A stretch of 64,000 nucleotides of DNA from contig NZ_SWLG01000014.1 of NCBI RefSeq assembly GCF_005747095.1, forward strand, positions 1 to 64,000, read 5' to 3'. Origin of the DNA: Exobacillus caeni (lineage in GTDB: Bacteria; Bacillota; Bacilli; Bacillales; Guptibacillaceae). Every line of letters begins with the position of its first letter. Within the stretch, counting starts at the first letter, position 1. The notes below the pieces were generated by a model. That model worked only from the letters and a program-made list of their open reading frames with translations, did no database searches and was not told the origin of the DNA. Positions 52,122 through 61,942 of this stretch are shown here, in pieces. Both the position numbers and the translations under genes were made by a program.

Positions 52122-53093
52122 TCATTTGGCCAACTTTGCTTTCTCAAGAAACTTCCCCAACCGTTTCTGATATTCCTCTTCTGCTATCGTGTATGCTTCC
52201 GTATGACCTGCCCCTGGCACGATCCACATTTCTTTAATCCCACCCGCCACTTCGTAAATGCGACTGGCCATTTCAGTTGGGACAAGCTCATCCTGGTCGC
52301 CATGGATCACAAACAGTGGAAGTTTATTTTTCTTCACCTGTTCAAGAGCTGATGCTTCCCCAAACGAATAGCCTGCCCTAACTTTTGTCACTGCACTCGT
52401 TACTTGCATTAACGGAAATGACGGCAGATGATATAAGTATTTTAACTGATGTGCCAGTTCTTCCTCTACAGATGTGTAGCCACTATCCTCAATTATTCCT
52501 TTAACCTCTGGAGGAAGTTCTTCCCCGCTCGTCATCAGAACGGTAGCAGCGCCCATCGAAAAGCCGTGAAGGAAAATCGTTTCTTCCTGTTTTTCATCAA
52601 TCAGATACCGAACCCATCGCTGATAATCTATTCGATCATCCCAGCCATATCCGATATAATCGCCACCGCTGTCACCATGACCCCTGGCATCCGGCTTCAA
52701 CACATCGTAGCCAAGCTCATAGTAATACTTCGTGATACCTGGCATTTGGGTATGGTTGCCTTTATAGCCATGTGCTAAAACAACAGCCTTTCCGTTTGAA
52801 TTTTCATTTTTTAAAAAGACTGCTTTCAGCCTTATGCCATCCTCTGATTCTATTTCAGCCGTTTCAAACGACTGCCTTTCTGTCCATTTCATGATTTCTT
52901 CAAGTTTCGCCTGTTTTTCTTCTTCGACCATGGCGCTTGCCGCCTCTACTTTTCCATCACTTCCACCATATAAGTCGACTGCATCATGGCTTCTACTGAC
53001 CGCAACATTATAAAAGTATTCACCTGCGACCAATAAGGAAACTGTTATGAAAACAACGAGACTACTAGTTATCCAAACCATTCTTTTTATCAT
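52122..53093 (-). CDS. Membrane-anchored alpha/beta hydrolase (YqkD-like)
   Basis: Protein of 323 aa with an N-terminal membrane helix (residues 6-26) and an extracytoplasmic alpha/beta hydrolase domain. It has LAHGYKGNH, the RGHGDSGGDYIGYGW loop, nucleophile HGFSMGAATVL, Asp in IHGDQDELVP and His in GAGHTEAY. This is the layout of YqkD-type Bacillus hydrolases of unknown substrate. The start is the ATG at 53093. Monocistronic. Confidence 0.87.
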   Translation of the reverse strand: MIKRMVWITSSLVVFITVSLLVAGEYFYNVAVSRSHDAVDLYGGSDGKVEAASAMVEEEKQAKLEEIMKWTERQSFETAEIESEDGIRLKAVFLKNENSNGKAVVLAHGYKGNHTQMPGITKYYYELGYDVLKPDARGHGDSGGDYIGYGWDDRIDYQRWVRYLIDEKQEETIFLHGFSMGAATVLMTSGEELPPEVKGIIEDSGYTSVEEELAHQLKYLYHLPSFPLMQVTSAVTKVRAGYSFGEASALEQVKKNKLPLFVIHGDQDELVPTEMASRIYEVAGGIKEMWIVPGAGHTEAYTIAEEEYQKRLGKFLEKAKLAK

Positions 53094-53153
53094 TCTTAAC
53101 TCCTTTTCCTGTTTCTGTTATGTTAATTATAACTGTTTTTTTATGTAAAAACA

Positions 53154-53192
53154 GAAAAAGCCTGCCAACCTTTTAAGATTGGCAGACTCTCT
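53154..53192 (-). terminator. Terminator of the M23 endopeptidase gene
   Basis: AGTCTGCCAA pairs with TTGGCAGGCT on the minus strand and is followed by TTTTTCT. Confidence 0.88.
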
Positions 53193-53204
53193 TTCACCCA
53201 GCAA

Positions 53205-54113
53205 TTATAGTGTTATATAATCCAGTGGATCAACCATGTTCGTCTTGTTAATGTTCCATGATCCTTTATGAAGTTCGAAGTGCAAGTGCTGGCCGTAAGA
53301 ATCTCCAGTGTTTCCCTGGTGCCCGAGCAATTGCCCTTGGGATACCCTTTGCCCTGCCGACACCTTTCTCTCTCTCATGTGAGCATAAACTGTCGTATAC
53401 TTTTGACCACCTATCGAATGTGCGATAAACACAACATTGCCGTATGTAGATGAATAATATGAACGTTCTACTGTTCCAGAAGCTGCCGCTACAACAGAAA
53501 CAGTTCCAGCTTTAGCTATGTCAACGCCTGTATGTCTGCTTCCCCATCTCATTCCTGTTTTAGCTGTTAAAGTTCCTGATGTGGGTTTCATGAAGCTAGA
53601 CTTCTTGTTTAAAGCATGAAAAGTATTTGACCCTGCGATTCCATCGGCTGTTAAGCCATTCGCGCGTTGGAAGCTTTTCACCGCATCTGCCGTAATTGTT
53701 CCATAATAATTTGTCGTTTTATAGAAGGTAAAATGCCCCAGCGTTTTTAATTTCTTCTGAAGCTCTTCTACATCGTTTCCGGTTGATCCGATTCGTAACG
53801 TCCGATCGAAGCTGCTACTGCTACCGGCGCTTTTTAATACGCTTACCGTCTGCGGCCCTACGATTCCATCAACTTTTATTCCGGCTGAACGCTGAAAATC
53901 TTTTACATCTGAAGTGGTGATAGAACCAAAATAACCTGTTGCAGTAGGGTATGAGAAGTATCCTTTGCTCATAAGCAATGTTTGCAACTCTTTTACGTCT
54001 GAATTAGACATACCCTGCTTTAAGATTTGTCCCCCTAATGCTGCCTCACCTGTCGCAGGTGCTAAAAATAGAGCACCGGCCACGGCTGAAGTAACCAAAG
54101 CTTTCTTAAACAA
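53205..54113 (-). CDS. Secreted peptidoglycan endopeptidase (two PG-binding domains plus M23)
   Basis: Exported protein of 302 aa. It has a signal peptide (residues 1-24, GEA-A), two peptidoglycan-binding_1 repeats (about 30-95 and 103-170; DVKELQTLLMSKGYF and DVEELQKKLKTLGHF) and a C-terminal M23 metallopeptidase. Zinc ligands are in RHTGVDIA and QHLHFELH. It should cut peptide cross-bridges in the wall. The ATG is preceded by a GGGGG-type site. Monocistronic. Confidence 0.92.
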   Translation of the reverse strand: MFKKALVTSAVAGALFLAPATGEAALGGQILKQGMSNSDVKELQTLLMSKGYFSYPTATGYFGSITTSDVKDFQRSAGIKVDGIVGPQTVSVLKSAGSSSSFDRTLRIGSTGNDVEELQKKLKTLGHFTFYKTTNYYGTITADAVKSFQRANGLTADGIAGSNTFHALNKKSSFMKPTSGTLTAKTGMRWGSRHTGVDIAKAGTVSVVAAASGTVERSYYSSTYGNVVFIAHSIGGQKYTTVYAHMRERKVSAGQRVSQGQLLGHQGNTGDSYGQHLHFELHKGSWNINKTNMVDPLDYITL

Positions 54114-54324
54114 TTTTGTTTCCCCCTAATGAAAAATTTAGCAATATTTGTCTAACGCTGACTATATTACGTGAATTTTGCAAAAGGGTGAAGTTGCATT
54201 TTTACTAACTAAAGCACCCCAAAACGAAGTCTTTTTTACTACAATAAAATAAATGTTTGATATTTCAAATAAACGTTTGTTTGATATGTATGTTCGCAAA
54301 ACACCAATGATTTCCCTCAGTATA

Positions 54325-54358
54325 ATTAAAAAACAGGAATCCAAAACAGATTCCCGCT
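54325..54358 (-). terminator. Terminator of cstA
   Basis: On the minus strand GGAATC-7 nt-GATTCC is followed by TGTTTTTT. A second hairpin (GATAACAAT with ATTGTTATC, 54372-54412) lies between it and the gene. Confidence 0.72.
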
Positions 54359-54438
54359 TTTTATAGAGTTATGATAACAATACCAGAGAGAACCGATCCC
54401 TCTAGCATTGTTATCTTCATATCGAGTACAACAAACAA

Positions 54439-55890
54439 CTATGCAGTTTTCTTCCATCCTGAAATATCGTCTTCAAGCGGAATTTCGTTTGCTCTTGCCT
54501 TTTTAGCAGCGATGAAAAAGATTGCGACAAGAATAACAGAGATGGTCGCGGCTCCTATATAGGAACTGCTTAAAGCCATTCCAAATCCGATTGGTGCATT
54601 TAAAATATAGGTTGTTGTCGCCATTAGCATGAACACCCCTGGCAGCAGCGGAATCCAATAATTTTTCTTTGCGATATAGAGATACATCGCTCCGACGAAC
54701 AGTGCAATGACAGCTGTTGATTGGTTCGCCCAGGAGAAATAACGCCATAGAAGTGTAAAGTCAATTTTAGTAAGTGCAAAAGAGATAACAAACAGCGGAA
54801 GTGCGATCACAAGTCTGCTCGCCACTTTCTTTTGAGAAAAGTTAAAGTAATCCGCGATAATCATTCTTAAGCTTCGGAAAGCAGTATCTCCGGAAGTGAT
54901 AGGAAGGACGATAACCCCAAGCACTGCCAGCGTACCACCGATTGCTCCGAGCATTAATGTTGAAGCTTCACTCACTATAGCAGCCGGTCCACCGTTAGCA
55001 AGAAGCTCGTTTAGTCCTACAGAGCCACCAAATAAACTCATTGCTGCTGCAGCCCAGATCATTGCGATAATTCCTTCAGCGATCATCATGCCGTAGAAGA
55101 TTTTGCGACCGTTCTTTTCGTTTTCAGTTGTACGGGAGATAATCGGAGTCTGTGTTGCATGGAATCCAGAAAGAGCTCCACAAGAAATCGTCAAGAACAA
55201 CAATGGGAAAATCGGCGCATTATCAGGGTGTAAGTTAGTAAACGCCAGTTCAGGGATCGGTGCTCCAGTAAAGATAAGCATACCACCGACTCCAAAGGCA
55301 CTGATCAACAGAAGCGCACCGAAAACTGGATAAAAACGGCCGATAATTTTATCGATCGGAAGCAACGTAGCCAAAATATAGTATACAAAGATAGCTCCGA
55401 GGATTAAGCCCATAGAAGCCCAACCGTTCATCAAATTATGAAGTAAACCTGCTGGAGCTGTCACGAAAACAGTACCAACTAACAATAACAGCAAAACCGC
55501 GAAAGCGTTTACGACATGTTTCATAAACTTGCCTAGAAATTTTCCTGCAAGCTCTGGAAGATGGGCACCACGGTTACGGATGGAAATCATTCCAGTTAAA
55601 TAATCATGTACAGCTCCCGCAAAGATAGCTCCTAATACAATCCAGAGAAAGGCTACGGGACCGTATAGAGCTCCCATAATCGGGCCAAAAATGGGACCAA
55701 CACCTGCTATGTTCAAAAGCTGGATGAGTGAATTTTTCTTTGTATTCATCGGAAGGTAGTCGACGCCATCCTTATGGGTAAAGGCTGGTGTTGTTCTTGC
55801 TTCGTTCACACCGAAAACTTTTTCAACAAATTTACCGTACGTAAAGTATCCTATAATCAAAAGAGCGATACCGGCTAAAAATGTATACAT
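54439..55890 (-). CDS. cstA: CstA-family carbon starvation permease (probable pyruvate or peptide transporter)
   Basis: Polytopic membrane protein of 483 aa, shorter than E. coli CstA (about 700 aa) as in many Gram-positive members. Signatures include IAGVGPIFGPIMGALYG, GAVHDYLTGMISIRN, SCGALSGFHATQTPIISRT and ITSGDTAFRSLRMII. The related BtsT imports pyruvate; CstA imports peptides or pyruvate. GAGGAGG precedes the ATG. A LytTR two-component system is encoded just upstream in the same direction, and cre and direct-repeat sites lie in the promoter. Confidence 0.88.
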   Translation of the reverse strand: MYTFLAGIALLIIGYFTYGKFVEKVFGVNEARTTPAFTHKDGVDYLPMNTKKNSLIQLLNIAGVGPIFGPIMGALYGPVAFLWIVLGAIFAGAVHDYLTGMISIRNRGAHLPELAGKFLGKFMKHVVNAFAVLLLLLVGTVFVTAPAGLLHNLMNGWASMGLILGAIFVYYILATLLPIDKIIGRFYPVFGALLLISAFGVGGMLIFTGAPIPELAFTNLHPDNAPIFPLLFLTISCGALSGFHATQTPIISRTTENEKNGRKIFYGMMIAEGIIAMIWAAAAMSLFGGSVGLNELLANGGPAAIVSEASTLMLGAIGGTLAVLGVIVLPITSGDTAFRSLRMIIADYFNFSQKKVASRLVIALPLFVISFALTKIDFTLLWRYFSWANQSTAVIALFVGAMYLYIAKKNYWIPLLPGVFMLMATTTYILNAPIGFGMALSSSYIGAATISVILVAIFFIAAKKARANEIPLEDDISGWKKTA

Positions 55891-55911
55891 GATAAATCCT
55901 CCTCACGAAAT

Positions 55912-55977
55912 ATGAATGCGTTTACATAGATTATAAGTCGAACTGTGTCAAAAATGTGAAAATCGAGTCCAAGATGT
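55912..55977 (-). promoter_or_regulatory. cstA promoter: cre site and regulator direct repeats
   Basis: Minus strand: ATGTAAACGCATTCAT (55912-55927) fits every position of the cre consensus WTGNNARCGNWWWCAW, implying CcpA repression. Upstream is TATAAT (55930-55935). Two similar 11-mers, ACATTTTTGAC (55947-55957) and ACATCTTGGAC (55967-55977), lie 20 bp apart across the -35 region, as expected for an activating LytTR dimer. Confidence 0.65.
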
Positions 55978-56075
55978 AAAATAGAAGGTGTATGATGCAT
56001 AAATTAGAGGATAAGATGCAGCTTTTTGAAAGCATGGTGCACTATAGGGGTCTGGACAAAAGTATTTAACCGAAA

Positions 56076-56133
56076 AAAAATCCGAACCGATTCAAAATTC
56101 TTTGATCAGAATTCGAATCGGTTCGGATTTTTC
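56076..56133. terminator. Long bidirectional hairpin terminator
   Basis: AAATCCGAACCGATTC pairs with GAATCGGTTCGGATTT, with further pairing inside (AATTCT/AGAATT) and A/T runs at the ends. It lies downstream of the LytTR regulator operon. Confidence 0.88.
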
Positions 56134-56317
56134 CTTCGGGCCGTTTTCTTAAGTTGCAAACCTTTGCGGCAGACCACCTGCGCTGGAAGTGATCTCCTGC
56201 AAAAAGATCAATATTACTCCTATTCTAGCGAAGTGTATTTTCGTAGGCGTTCAGGTGCCCCAGTATCGTTTTAAAGGTAAGGCGTAGTCGATATAAAAAA
56301 AGCTCGACTAGACCCTT

Positions 56318-57049
56318 TTAAAGTTCCAGCTTCCGCCTCAGAGGTTTTGCATAATTTCTGCTGACAGAAAGTTTTTCAGTTGTCCCTTCTATTTCAAGCT
56401 GATATGCACCATTAAACCATGGGATCAATCTTGTTACATAATCGAGGTTTACGATGTAGCTCTTATGGATGCGGAAAAACGGATAAGAAACCAAACGATT
56501 TTCAAGGTCTTTTAACGGAGTCTTTATTTCAAATTCCCCGGTTTTTGTGGTGATCTTGGACACCTTTTCTTCCCGGTAGATATAAAGGATATCATTTGGA
56601 TCGATGTAACGAATTTCCCCTTCATTTTCGACAGCGAGCTTTCCTGGCGGTTTAGGAACATCCGTTTTTGGTTCCGGAATAAGCTGCCTTTCGATTCTGG
56701 ACACTGTTTGCTCTAATTGCTCTTCATCATAGGGCTTTAAGATATAATCGATCGCCTCATACCGAAAGGCTTCTGCCGCAAACTGGGGATAAGCTGTAGC
56801 GAAAACGATCAACGGCCGTTTCTTTAACTCTAAAAGCGATTTTGCCGCTTCCAGTCCGTTCATTTTCGGCATTTCTACATCCAAAAACACAACATCCGGT
56901 CCATGTTGAATGGCCTGAAGAACAGCACTTTCTCCTGAATCTGCCTCTCCTACAATTTGAATGGAAGGAAAAACACTTAATAGATGCTTTAATTCATCTC
57001 GGCTATATCGTTCATCATCCACTATTAATGCTTTGATTGATTTTTCCAC
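56318..57049 (-). CDS. LytTR-family response regulator (BtsR/LytR-like)
   Basis: Response regulator of 243 aa. The receiver shows DDERYSRDEL, the phospho-Asp in VVFLDVEMPKMNG and Lys in YILKPYDEEQL. The C-terminal LytTR DNA-binding domain has DILYIYREEKVSKI and FFRIHKSYIVNLDYV. The frame extends to 57100, but GGAGG lies 6 nt before a GTG at 57049 that yields the normal receiver start. It overlaps the kinase gene by 35 nt. Expected target: cstA downstream. Confidence 0.9.
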   Translation of the reverse strand: MEKSIKALIVDDERYSRDELKHLLSVFPSIQIVGEADSGESAVLQAIQHGPDVVFLDVEMPKMNGLEAAKSLLELKKRPLIVFATAYPQFAAEAFRYEAIDYILKPYDEEQLEQTVSRIERQLIPEPKTDVPKPPGKLAVENEGEIRYIDPNDILYIYREEKVSKITTKTGEFEIKTPLKDLENRLVSYPFFRIHKSYIVNLDYVTRLIPWFNGAYQLEIEGTTEKLSVSRNYAKPLRRKLEL

Positions 57050-58784
57050 TGTTATCCTCCATTCCCGGAATAAAAAAGAAAACTTCTGTTCCCAGGCCAA
57101 ATTCGCTTTTTATATTCAATGCCGCCTTTTCACCAAACATCATCGTGAGCCTGCGGTTGATATTATACAGCGCAAAACCGGTACCTGTCTCAGATTCCAT
57201 GCTGTTTTCGCCAATAAGTTTTAATCTATCCTGCTTGATGCCCTGCCCGTTGTCTTTCACTGTAATTTCCACACCAGAAGCTGCTTTCTTGATGATTATT
57301 TTTACCACACAGTCTTCGTCTTTATCCTTTATGCCGTGCTTAATCGCATTTTCGACTATCGGCTGAAGGGTTAAAGGGGGAACCCTTTCTGCCAGGGCGT
57401 TTTCATCAATTTCATATTCAACTTTCAACTTGTCGACAAACCTTGCCTCTTCGATTGCGAGATAAGCTTTGACGTGCTTTAGTTCTTGTTCTAAAGAAGT
57501 GACCTCTACAGTTGTTCCAGTTAAGTTTTGCCGTAAAAAGTTGGATAATGAGATCAACAGTTTCCGGGCCTGTGCGGGGTCGATCCGGATCAAAGAGCCG
57601 ATCACATTCATCGTATTAAACAAAAAGTGAGGGCTTATCTGGGCTTGAAGTGCCTTGATTTCTGCTTCTTTAGCATATTGATGGGCTCTGTCAGCTTCTG
57701 CTATTTCCAGTTGGTTACTTAGAAGAACGCTTAATCCTGAGATTAGTTCCAGGATAACATTCGTTATTTCTTTTTCGGATGAAAAATAAAATTTTAATGT
57801 GCCGATCGTCTCTCCCCGCTGCTTTAATGGAGCAATGACGGCGGCTCCCAGAGGGCACTCTTTGTTCACACAATGGATCGTCTCATCATTCGCTACAACA
57901 AGTTCCCCGTTCTTGATAACTTCTTTTGTTACGTGGGTTTGAACAGGACTGCCTGCACGATGATGGTCATCGGCAAGTCCTACATGGGCAAGAATGCTCG
58001 TCTTGTCCGTCATCGCAACAGCCATCGGCTTTATTTCATTGAACAGGATCTCACAAACAGCCTTTGCGGAGCTGGCAGTCATTCCTTCCCTCAGATAGGA
58101 TAGTGTCTGGTCGGCAATTCGAAGTGTTTTCTGGGCCTGAAGGGCACCTGCCTTTTCCTCTTCATTAACTACATTTTTAATCACCAAAAGAAAGAGGGCA
58201 CTCCCAATACCATTCGCCAGGATCATCGGCATCCCGATTACTTCGACCAGGGAAAGCGCTTTTTCAAACGGCTTCGCTACTAACAGGATGATGACCATTT
58301 GAACAGTCTCTGCGAGCGCTCCGATAAAAAAAGCCACCGGAAGCTTAACATGCCTTTTTTGCTGAAAAAAAGCTCCAGATATCATACCGGCAACAACCGC
58401 GGCTAACCCGCATGCAAGGCCCGTAAAACCGCCAAGTGTAAGCCTGTGAACCCCGGCGATCAGCCCTGCTCCGATACCAACCTTGTACCCGCCGAGAAGG
58501 CCAGCGATCACAATCCCGATTACCCTGGAGTTCGCAATCGCCTCATCGGAACCTAAATCAACAGCCCATGGATCGAACTGAGCTGTGTCTGCGTTGAACG
58601 TCAAGCCTGTATACGTCCCTATGATCCCAAAAAAACCGAAAAATAAAATTGCATTCAGCTGCTGTTTTCCAAGCAATTTTTCTTGATATATCATACTTTG
58701 AAAAAAGCGGAACCGCGTGAGGACAAACGCAATCGTCACGATAATCCCGAGTCTTTCAAGCATCGTTAAGAGTAGTTCGAACAT
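57015..58784 (-). CDS. LytS/BtsS-type sensor histidine kinase
   Basis: Kinase of 589 aa. Six hydrophobic segments in residues 1-210 make the 5TMR-LYT domain (GLTFNADTAQFDPWAVDLGSD-like block and IAGVHRLTLGGFTGL). A GAF-like domain follows (about 225-360), then the His_kinase box QISPHFLFNTMNVIGS with phospho-acceptor His and a HATPase with PIVENAIKHG and VKDNGQGI. LytS/BtsS proteins respond to pyruvate or membrane state. AGGAG lies 9 nt before the ATG. Confidence 0.92.
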   Translation of the reverse strand: MFELLLTMLERLGIIVTIAFVLTRFRFFQSMIYQEKLLGKQQLNAILFFGFFGIIGTYTGLTFNADTAQFDPWAVDLGSDEAIANSRVIGIVIAGLLGGYKVGIGAGLIAGVHRLTLGGFTGLACGLAAVVAGMISGAFFQQKRHVKLPVAFFIGALAETVQMVIILLVAKPFEKALSLVEVIGMPMILANGIGSALFLLVIKNVVNEEEKAGALQAQKTLRIADQTLSYLREGMTASSAKAVCEILFNEIKPMAVAMTDKTSILAHVGLADDHHRAGSPVQTHVTKEVIKNGELVVANDETIHCVNKECPLGAAVIAPLKQRGETIGTLKFYFSSEKEITNVILELISGLSVLLSNQLEIAEADRAHQYAKEAEIKALQAQISPHFLFNTMNVIGSLIRIDPAQARKLLISLSNFLRQNLTGTTVEVTSLEQELKHVKAYLAIEEARFVDKLKVEYEIDENALAERVPPLTLQPIVENAIKHGIKDKDEDCVVKIIIKKAASGVEITVKDNGQGIKQDRLKLIGENSMESETGTGFALYNINRRLTMMFGEKAALNIKSEFGLGTEVFFFIPGMEDNSGKINQSINSG

Positions 58785-58995
58785 AACACCAGTCTCCTCT
58801 ATAAAGGCCTATCAGACATAAGTTCTTTTTATTATATGTTTTTTTGAGAAATGTACAAGGTACCCTGGTGTATATTTAAGCATCCATTGAAAAATGCCAG
58901 TAAAAAATAGAAAAAAACAGGATGCTAAGGAACAACACTCTGCTTTTTTCTAAATAGATTTTATTAAACTTGTATGGCCAAATATTCGATGTGCC

Positions 58996-60075
58996 TTAAA
59001 ATAAATCTTCTTCGTCAAATAACGTGTCATTCCTCACTGTTTCAAGAAAATCGTTAATTTCTTTCTCTAGAACCTGTTTCATGTCCCTGACCTTTGACGA
59101 AATACTGCTGATAGACACGTTGAATGCTTCGGCCAACTGTTTTTGAGTTATTCCTCCGGCCAATGGCAAAAGGTCAATAACCAGATAGATAAGCGCACTT
59201 AAATAAACATCCGGCTTCTGTATTAAAGGGTTTTTCACTTCACAATACTGATTCCAGAGGACAACACCCAATTTCTCTGGCCCTTCTACCCCTTCAGGAA
59301 GGTTTTGTTCCATAAATTGTTGAAATGCAATCGCTATTTCCTCATGTTCCGGTGAAGTCCAGATAAGATCATCTAAAGTATCTTCAGCTCCAAATAAAAA
59401 AAGATCTAGTATCTTTATGAAGTTATTGACTATAAACTGTTCCGGATCGCTTATCTTGCTTATATCATAAATATCTAGAAGTTCATTTTCAATTTCATCC
59501 GCCTCTTCAGGTGGTATATCTAAGAATGTAGCTAAAAACAATGCTGTTTCTCCAGCAGGTAAAATAGTGCCGATTATGAAGCTCCCGGGTTCTGCATACT
59601 CATCCACTTCATAAATTTTCACCTTCGTCTCTTCTTCTGTGAAATAATCTTCAAGGATGATATAGTTGTTATCTTCCATCTCCTTGACAATCGAAATAGA
59701 CGGCCTGGTACTTTTCCAGGATTCAAGCGCTTCCTTTACTCTTGGTCTTTTATAGTTATGTTTATTTTTATCAATGAACGTTTCAAGTATTGTTTTACCA
59801 TTTACTTTTACAGAAGTTATAAACCATAGGCATGCAAAAAAATGAAAAACATCCATCGCTTCATCAGGAATCGCTAAATCTTCATAGTACTCTTCTAGAT
59901 AGTCTTCCATTAAATCCCCATAGTTTTCCACACCGAAAACAACGATTTCTTGCTGGATTTCACGAAGTTCTCCCTCTAAAATGTGATGAAGCGATACGAC
60001 ATTTTCTTTTCCACAGCACTTTTTATACTTCTTCCCGCTTCCACAAGGACAGGGATCGTTCCGGCCGTGTTTCAT
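58996..60075 (-). CDS. SEC-C metal-binding domain protein with C-terminal HTH
   Basis: Soluble acidic protein of 359 aa. The N-terminal 22 residues are a SEC-C zinc motif ([18 protein letters not shown]) as found at the end of SecA. The central part is helical and of unknown fold. A helix-turn-helix-like segment lies near residues 312-335 ([20 protein letters not shown]). Function is unknown. The gene lies ~70 nt downstream of the RQC-minor gene in the same direction, suggesting a shared role. Confidence 0.8.
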   Translation of the reverse strand: MKHGRNDPCPCGSGKKYKKCCGKENVVSLHHILEGELREIQQEIVVFGVENYGDLMEDYLEEYYEDLAIPDEAMDVFHFFACLWFITSVKVNGKTILETFIDKNKHNYKRPRVKEALESWKSTRPSISIVKEMEDNNYIILEDYFTEEETKVKIYEVDEYAEPGSFIIGTILPAGETALFLATFLDIPPEEADEIENELLDIYDISKISDPEQFIVNNFIKILDLFLFGAEDTLDDLIWTSPEHEEIAIAFQQFMEQNLPEGVEGPEKLGVVLWNQYCEVKNPLIQKPDVYLSALIYLVIDLLPLAGGITQKQLAEAFNVSISSISSKVRDMKQVLEKEINDFLETVRNDTLFDEEDLF

Positions 60076-60146
60076 CCCAACCTACTCCTTTCTGCTTCAT
60101 TTATTTCCTCGTAACATAAAAAATTGCACATAAGGTTGTCTGGCGT

Positions 60147-60881
60147 CTAATACCTGCAATCCTTACATCTTTTCGGTAGCGCAAATCCTTTTTGTTTGTA
60201 AAACTGCTGTTCTCCTACTGTAAAAGTAAATCGCTCTCCACATGACCAGCATTTTATAAGAAGATCTTGTGGTGCCGATCCTTCTAAAGCTTTGGTGATA
60301 CGTGCTTTTCTTTCCTGTACGGCCAGCTCATCGACCGGCTCTTTTCGTTCCAAAGCTCCTATCGTTTTTTGAATCTCAGCCTTCATCTTTATATACTCAA
60401 CTTCGTACCATAATTTTAAATAAGGGATAAACGCTTGATCACCTGATTCTTTAATTTTCTCCAGCATCAATAGGATCATCTGCCTGTTACGATCCTTTAA
60501 ATAAATCATATCTGGCTCTTTCTTCCCTTTATCGATCCATTCCTTCCATTCCTCTATAAGTTCATCTGTCAATTGATCGGACTCAATCAGCCAGCCCCGA
60601 TCCGTATAAATAATCAACGGCAGCTTACCACTATATTCGATATCCAGGAAATCATAATCGACCATCCAATCGATTTTTTGCATGACGGCTTCCAATTTCT
60701 CCGATTTAAAATACCCATAAGCAGGACACCGATCCAGTTCTAGCTCCCGAACCTTCTTTTCCTTTGAACCTTTTAAAATCTTGGCGAAGAGTGTTCTTCC
60801 TCCCTGTGCAATAAGTTCATCGGCTGCCCTCAATATAACCTTGATTTCTTCACGTGATACTCGATTTGTGGTGGATGACAT
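60147..60881 (-). CDS. RQC-minor family protein with C-terminal zinc ribbon
   Basis: Protein of 244 aa. The N-terminal ~110 residues fit an RQC-like winged helix (EEIKVILRAADELIAQGGR, CPAYGYFKSEKLEAVMQKIDW). The middle is a helical linker and the C-terminus a zf-trcl zinc ribbon (CWSCGERFTF then RCKDCRY). Nucleic-acid binding is implied by the RQC domain. AGGAG lies 8 nt before a GTG at 60884 and 11 nt before the ATG at 60881; the ATG is taken. It precedes the SEC-C gene. Confidence 0.82.
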   Translation of the reverse strand: MSSTTNRVSREEIKVILRAADELIAQGGRTLFAKILKGSKEKKVRELELDRCPAYGYFKSEKLEAVMQKIDWMVDYDFLDIEYSGKLPLIIYTDRGWLIESDQLTDELIEEWKEWIDKGKKEPDMIYLKDRNRQMILLMLEKIKESGDQAFIPYLKLWYEVEYIKMKAEIQKTIGALERKEPVDELAVQERKARITKALEGSAPQDLLIKCWSCGERFTFTVGEQQFYKQKGFALPKRCKDCRY

Positions 60882-61099
60882 CACAAGCACAACTCCTCAT
60901 AATATGGTCCTTCTTCTCTTTGATTTCTCTTTATTTCAGGATAGTTCCGATGCATATCCAGGTAGTAGACGGAACCCGACAGGTGATGTTTAATTATTGT
61001 AATTTTTTCTATCCATCTTTGATGGCTTCCTCACTGAAAAGTTAAGCCAACTTCGCGCATTATAGATCTTTTCTTCATCAATTATCTTAACATAAAATT

Positions 61100-61149
61100 G
61101 GTGCCAGGCACCCAAAATGGACAACTGTCCACAAAGGGTGCCTGGCACT
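61100..61149. repeat. 50-bp triple-palindrome repeat, copy 3
   Basis: GGTGCCAGGCACC, central GGACAACTGTCC, GGTGCCTGGCACT. It ends 7 nt beyond the stop of the SDR gene at 61157. Confidence 0.85.
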
Positions 61150-61156
61150 CAATTAA

Positions 61157-61942
61157 TCATATTTCCATTTCCCAGCGTTTTTGCTGGGTTTTCTTTAGTT
61201 GTTCTTCCGTTTCTTCTGGATAGACGGTACGGAATTTGTGATGGTCAGCAGGAATGATCTCAACCATCTTTTGAATCATATCTTCAGGGTCAAATTGATT
61301 TTTTAGTTTCTCATGCTGCTTTTCGATATCTTCCTTCGGTGTAAAGTTCTTTTCTTCGTCAAACCACTTCCACATTTCCTCAGCGCTTCGTTTGTTGAAT
61401 CCTGTCTCGAAAGCTCCCGGGTTAATGGTTGCAACCTGCACACCCAGCTTTTCAAGCTCATTTCTCATCGTCTGTGCAATCCCTTCGATCGCATGCTTGG
61501 TTGCCGTATACGGTCCTACATAAGGTGTGGCCGAAATACCTGCCATAGAACTCATGAAGACAATCTTTCCGATTCCTTTTTCCACAAACTTTTTCGCAGC
61601 GATCTGAGCAGTTTTAAGTGTTCCGAATACGTTCACTTCGAATAAAGCACGGAACCGGTCCATCGGCACCTCTGCGAGTGGTCCCCCTTCATTGATCGCA
61701 GCGTTCGCCACAAACACATCAAAATCATACTTTTTTATCTGTTCTAAATCCAATTGGTTAGTAATATCAAGTTTGAATACTTCTATATCAAGGCCCTGTT
61801 CTTCCGCTTCCCGTAAAAGGTCTGTTTTCTGTGCTTTTATTTCAGTAGTAGCAATAACATGGTGGCCTTTTTTCGCTAGACCAAGTGCAGCACCTCTTCC
61901 AAGCCCGCTGCCCGCTCCTGTGATGAAAATTGTTTTACCCAT
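61157..61942 (-). CDS. Short-chain dehydrogenase/reductase
   Basis: SDR of 261 aa. The cofactor loop is TGAGSGLG, followed by VANAA in place of NNAG, the catalytic Ser in FMSSMAG and YTATK with Tyr and Lys. ATINPGAFETGF is the usual post-catalytic segment. The extended C-terminal part (residues ~195-261) is charged. The substrate is unknown. AGGAGGAATAAG precedes the ATG. Confidence 0.87.
   Translation of the reverse strand: MGKTIFITGAGSGLGRGAALGLAKKGHHVIATTEIKAQKTDLLREAEEQGLDIEVFKLDITNQLDLEQIKKYDFDVFVANAAINEGGPLAEVPMDRFRALFEVNVFGTLKTAQIAAKKFVEKGIGKIVFMSSMAGISATPYVGPYTATKHAIEGIAQTMRNELEKLGVQVATINPGAFETGFNKRSAEEMWKWFDEEKNFTPKEDIEKQHEKLKNQFDPEDMIQKMVEIIPADHHKFRTVYPEETEEQLKKTQQKRWEMEI

Larger units (their letters stand above)
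55891..56317. other. Intergenic region between cstA and the LytTR regulator
   Basis: This 427-nt stretch holds the cstA promoter with its regulatory sites (55912-55977) and a long bidirectional hairpin (56076-56132). At 56286-56309 there is a small inverted repeat (TAGTCGA/TCGACTA) with an A-rich loop. Otherwise no gene is supported. Confidence 0.7.
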
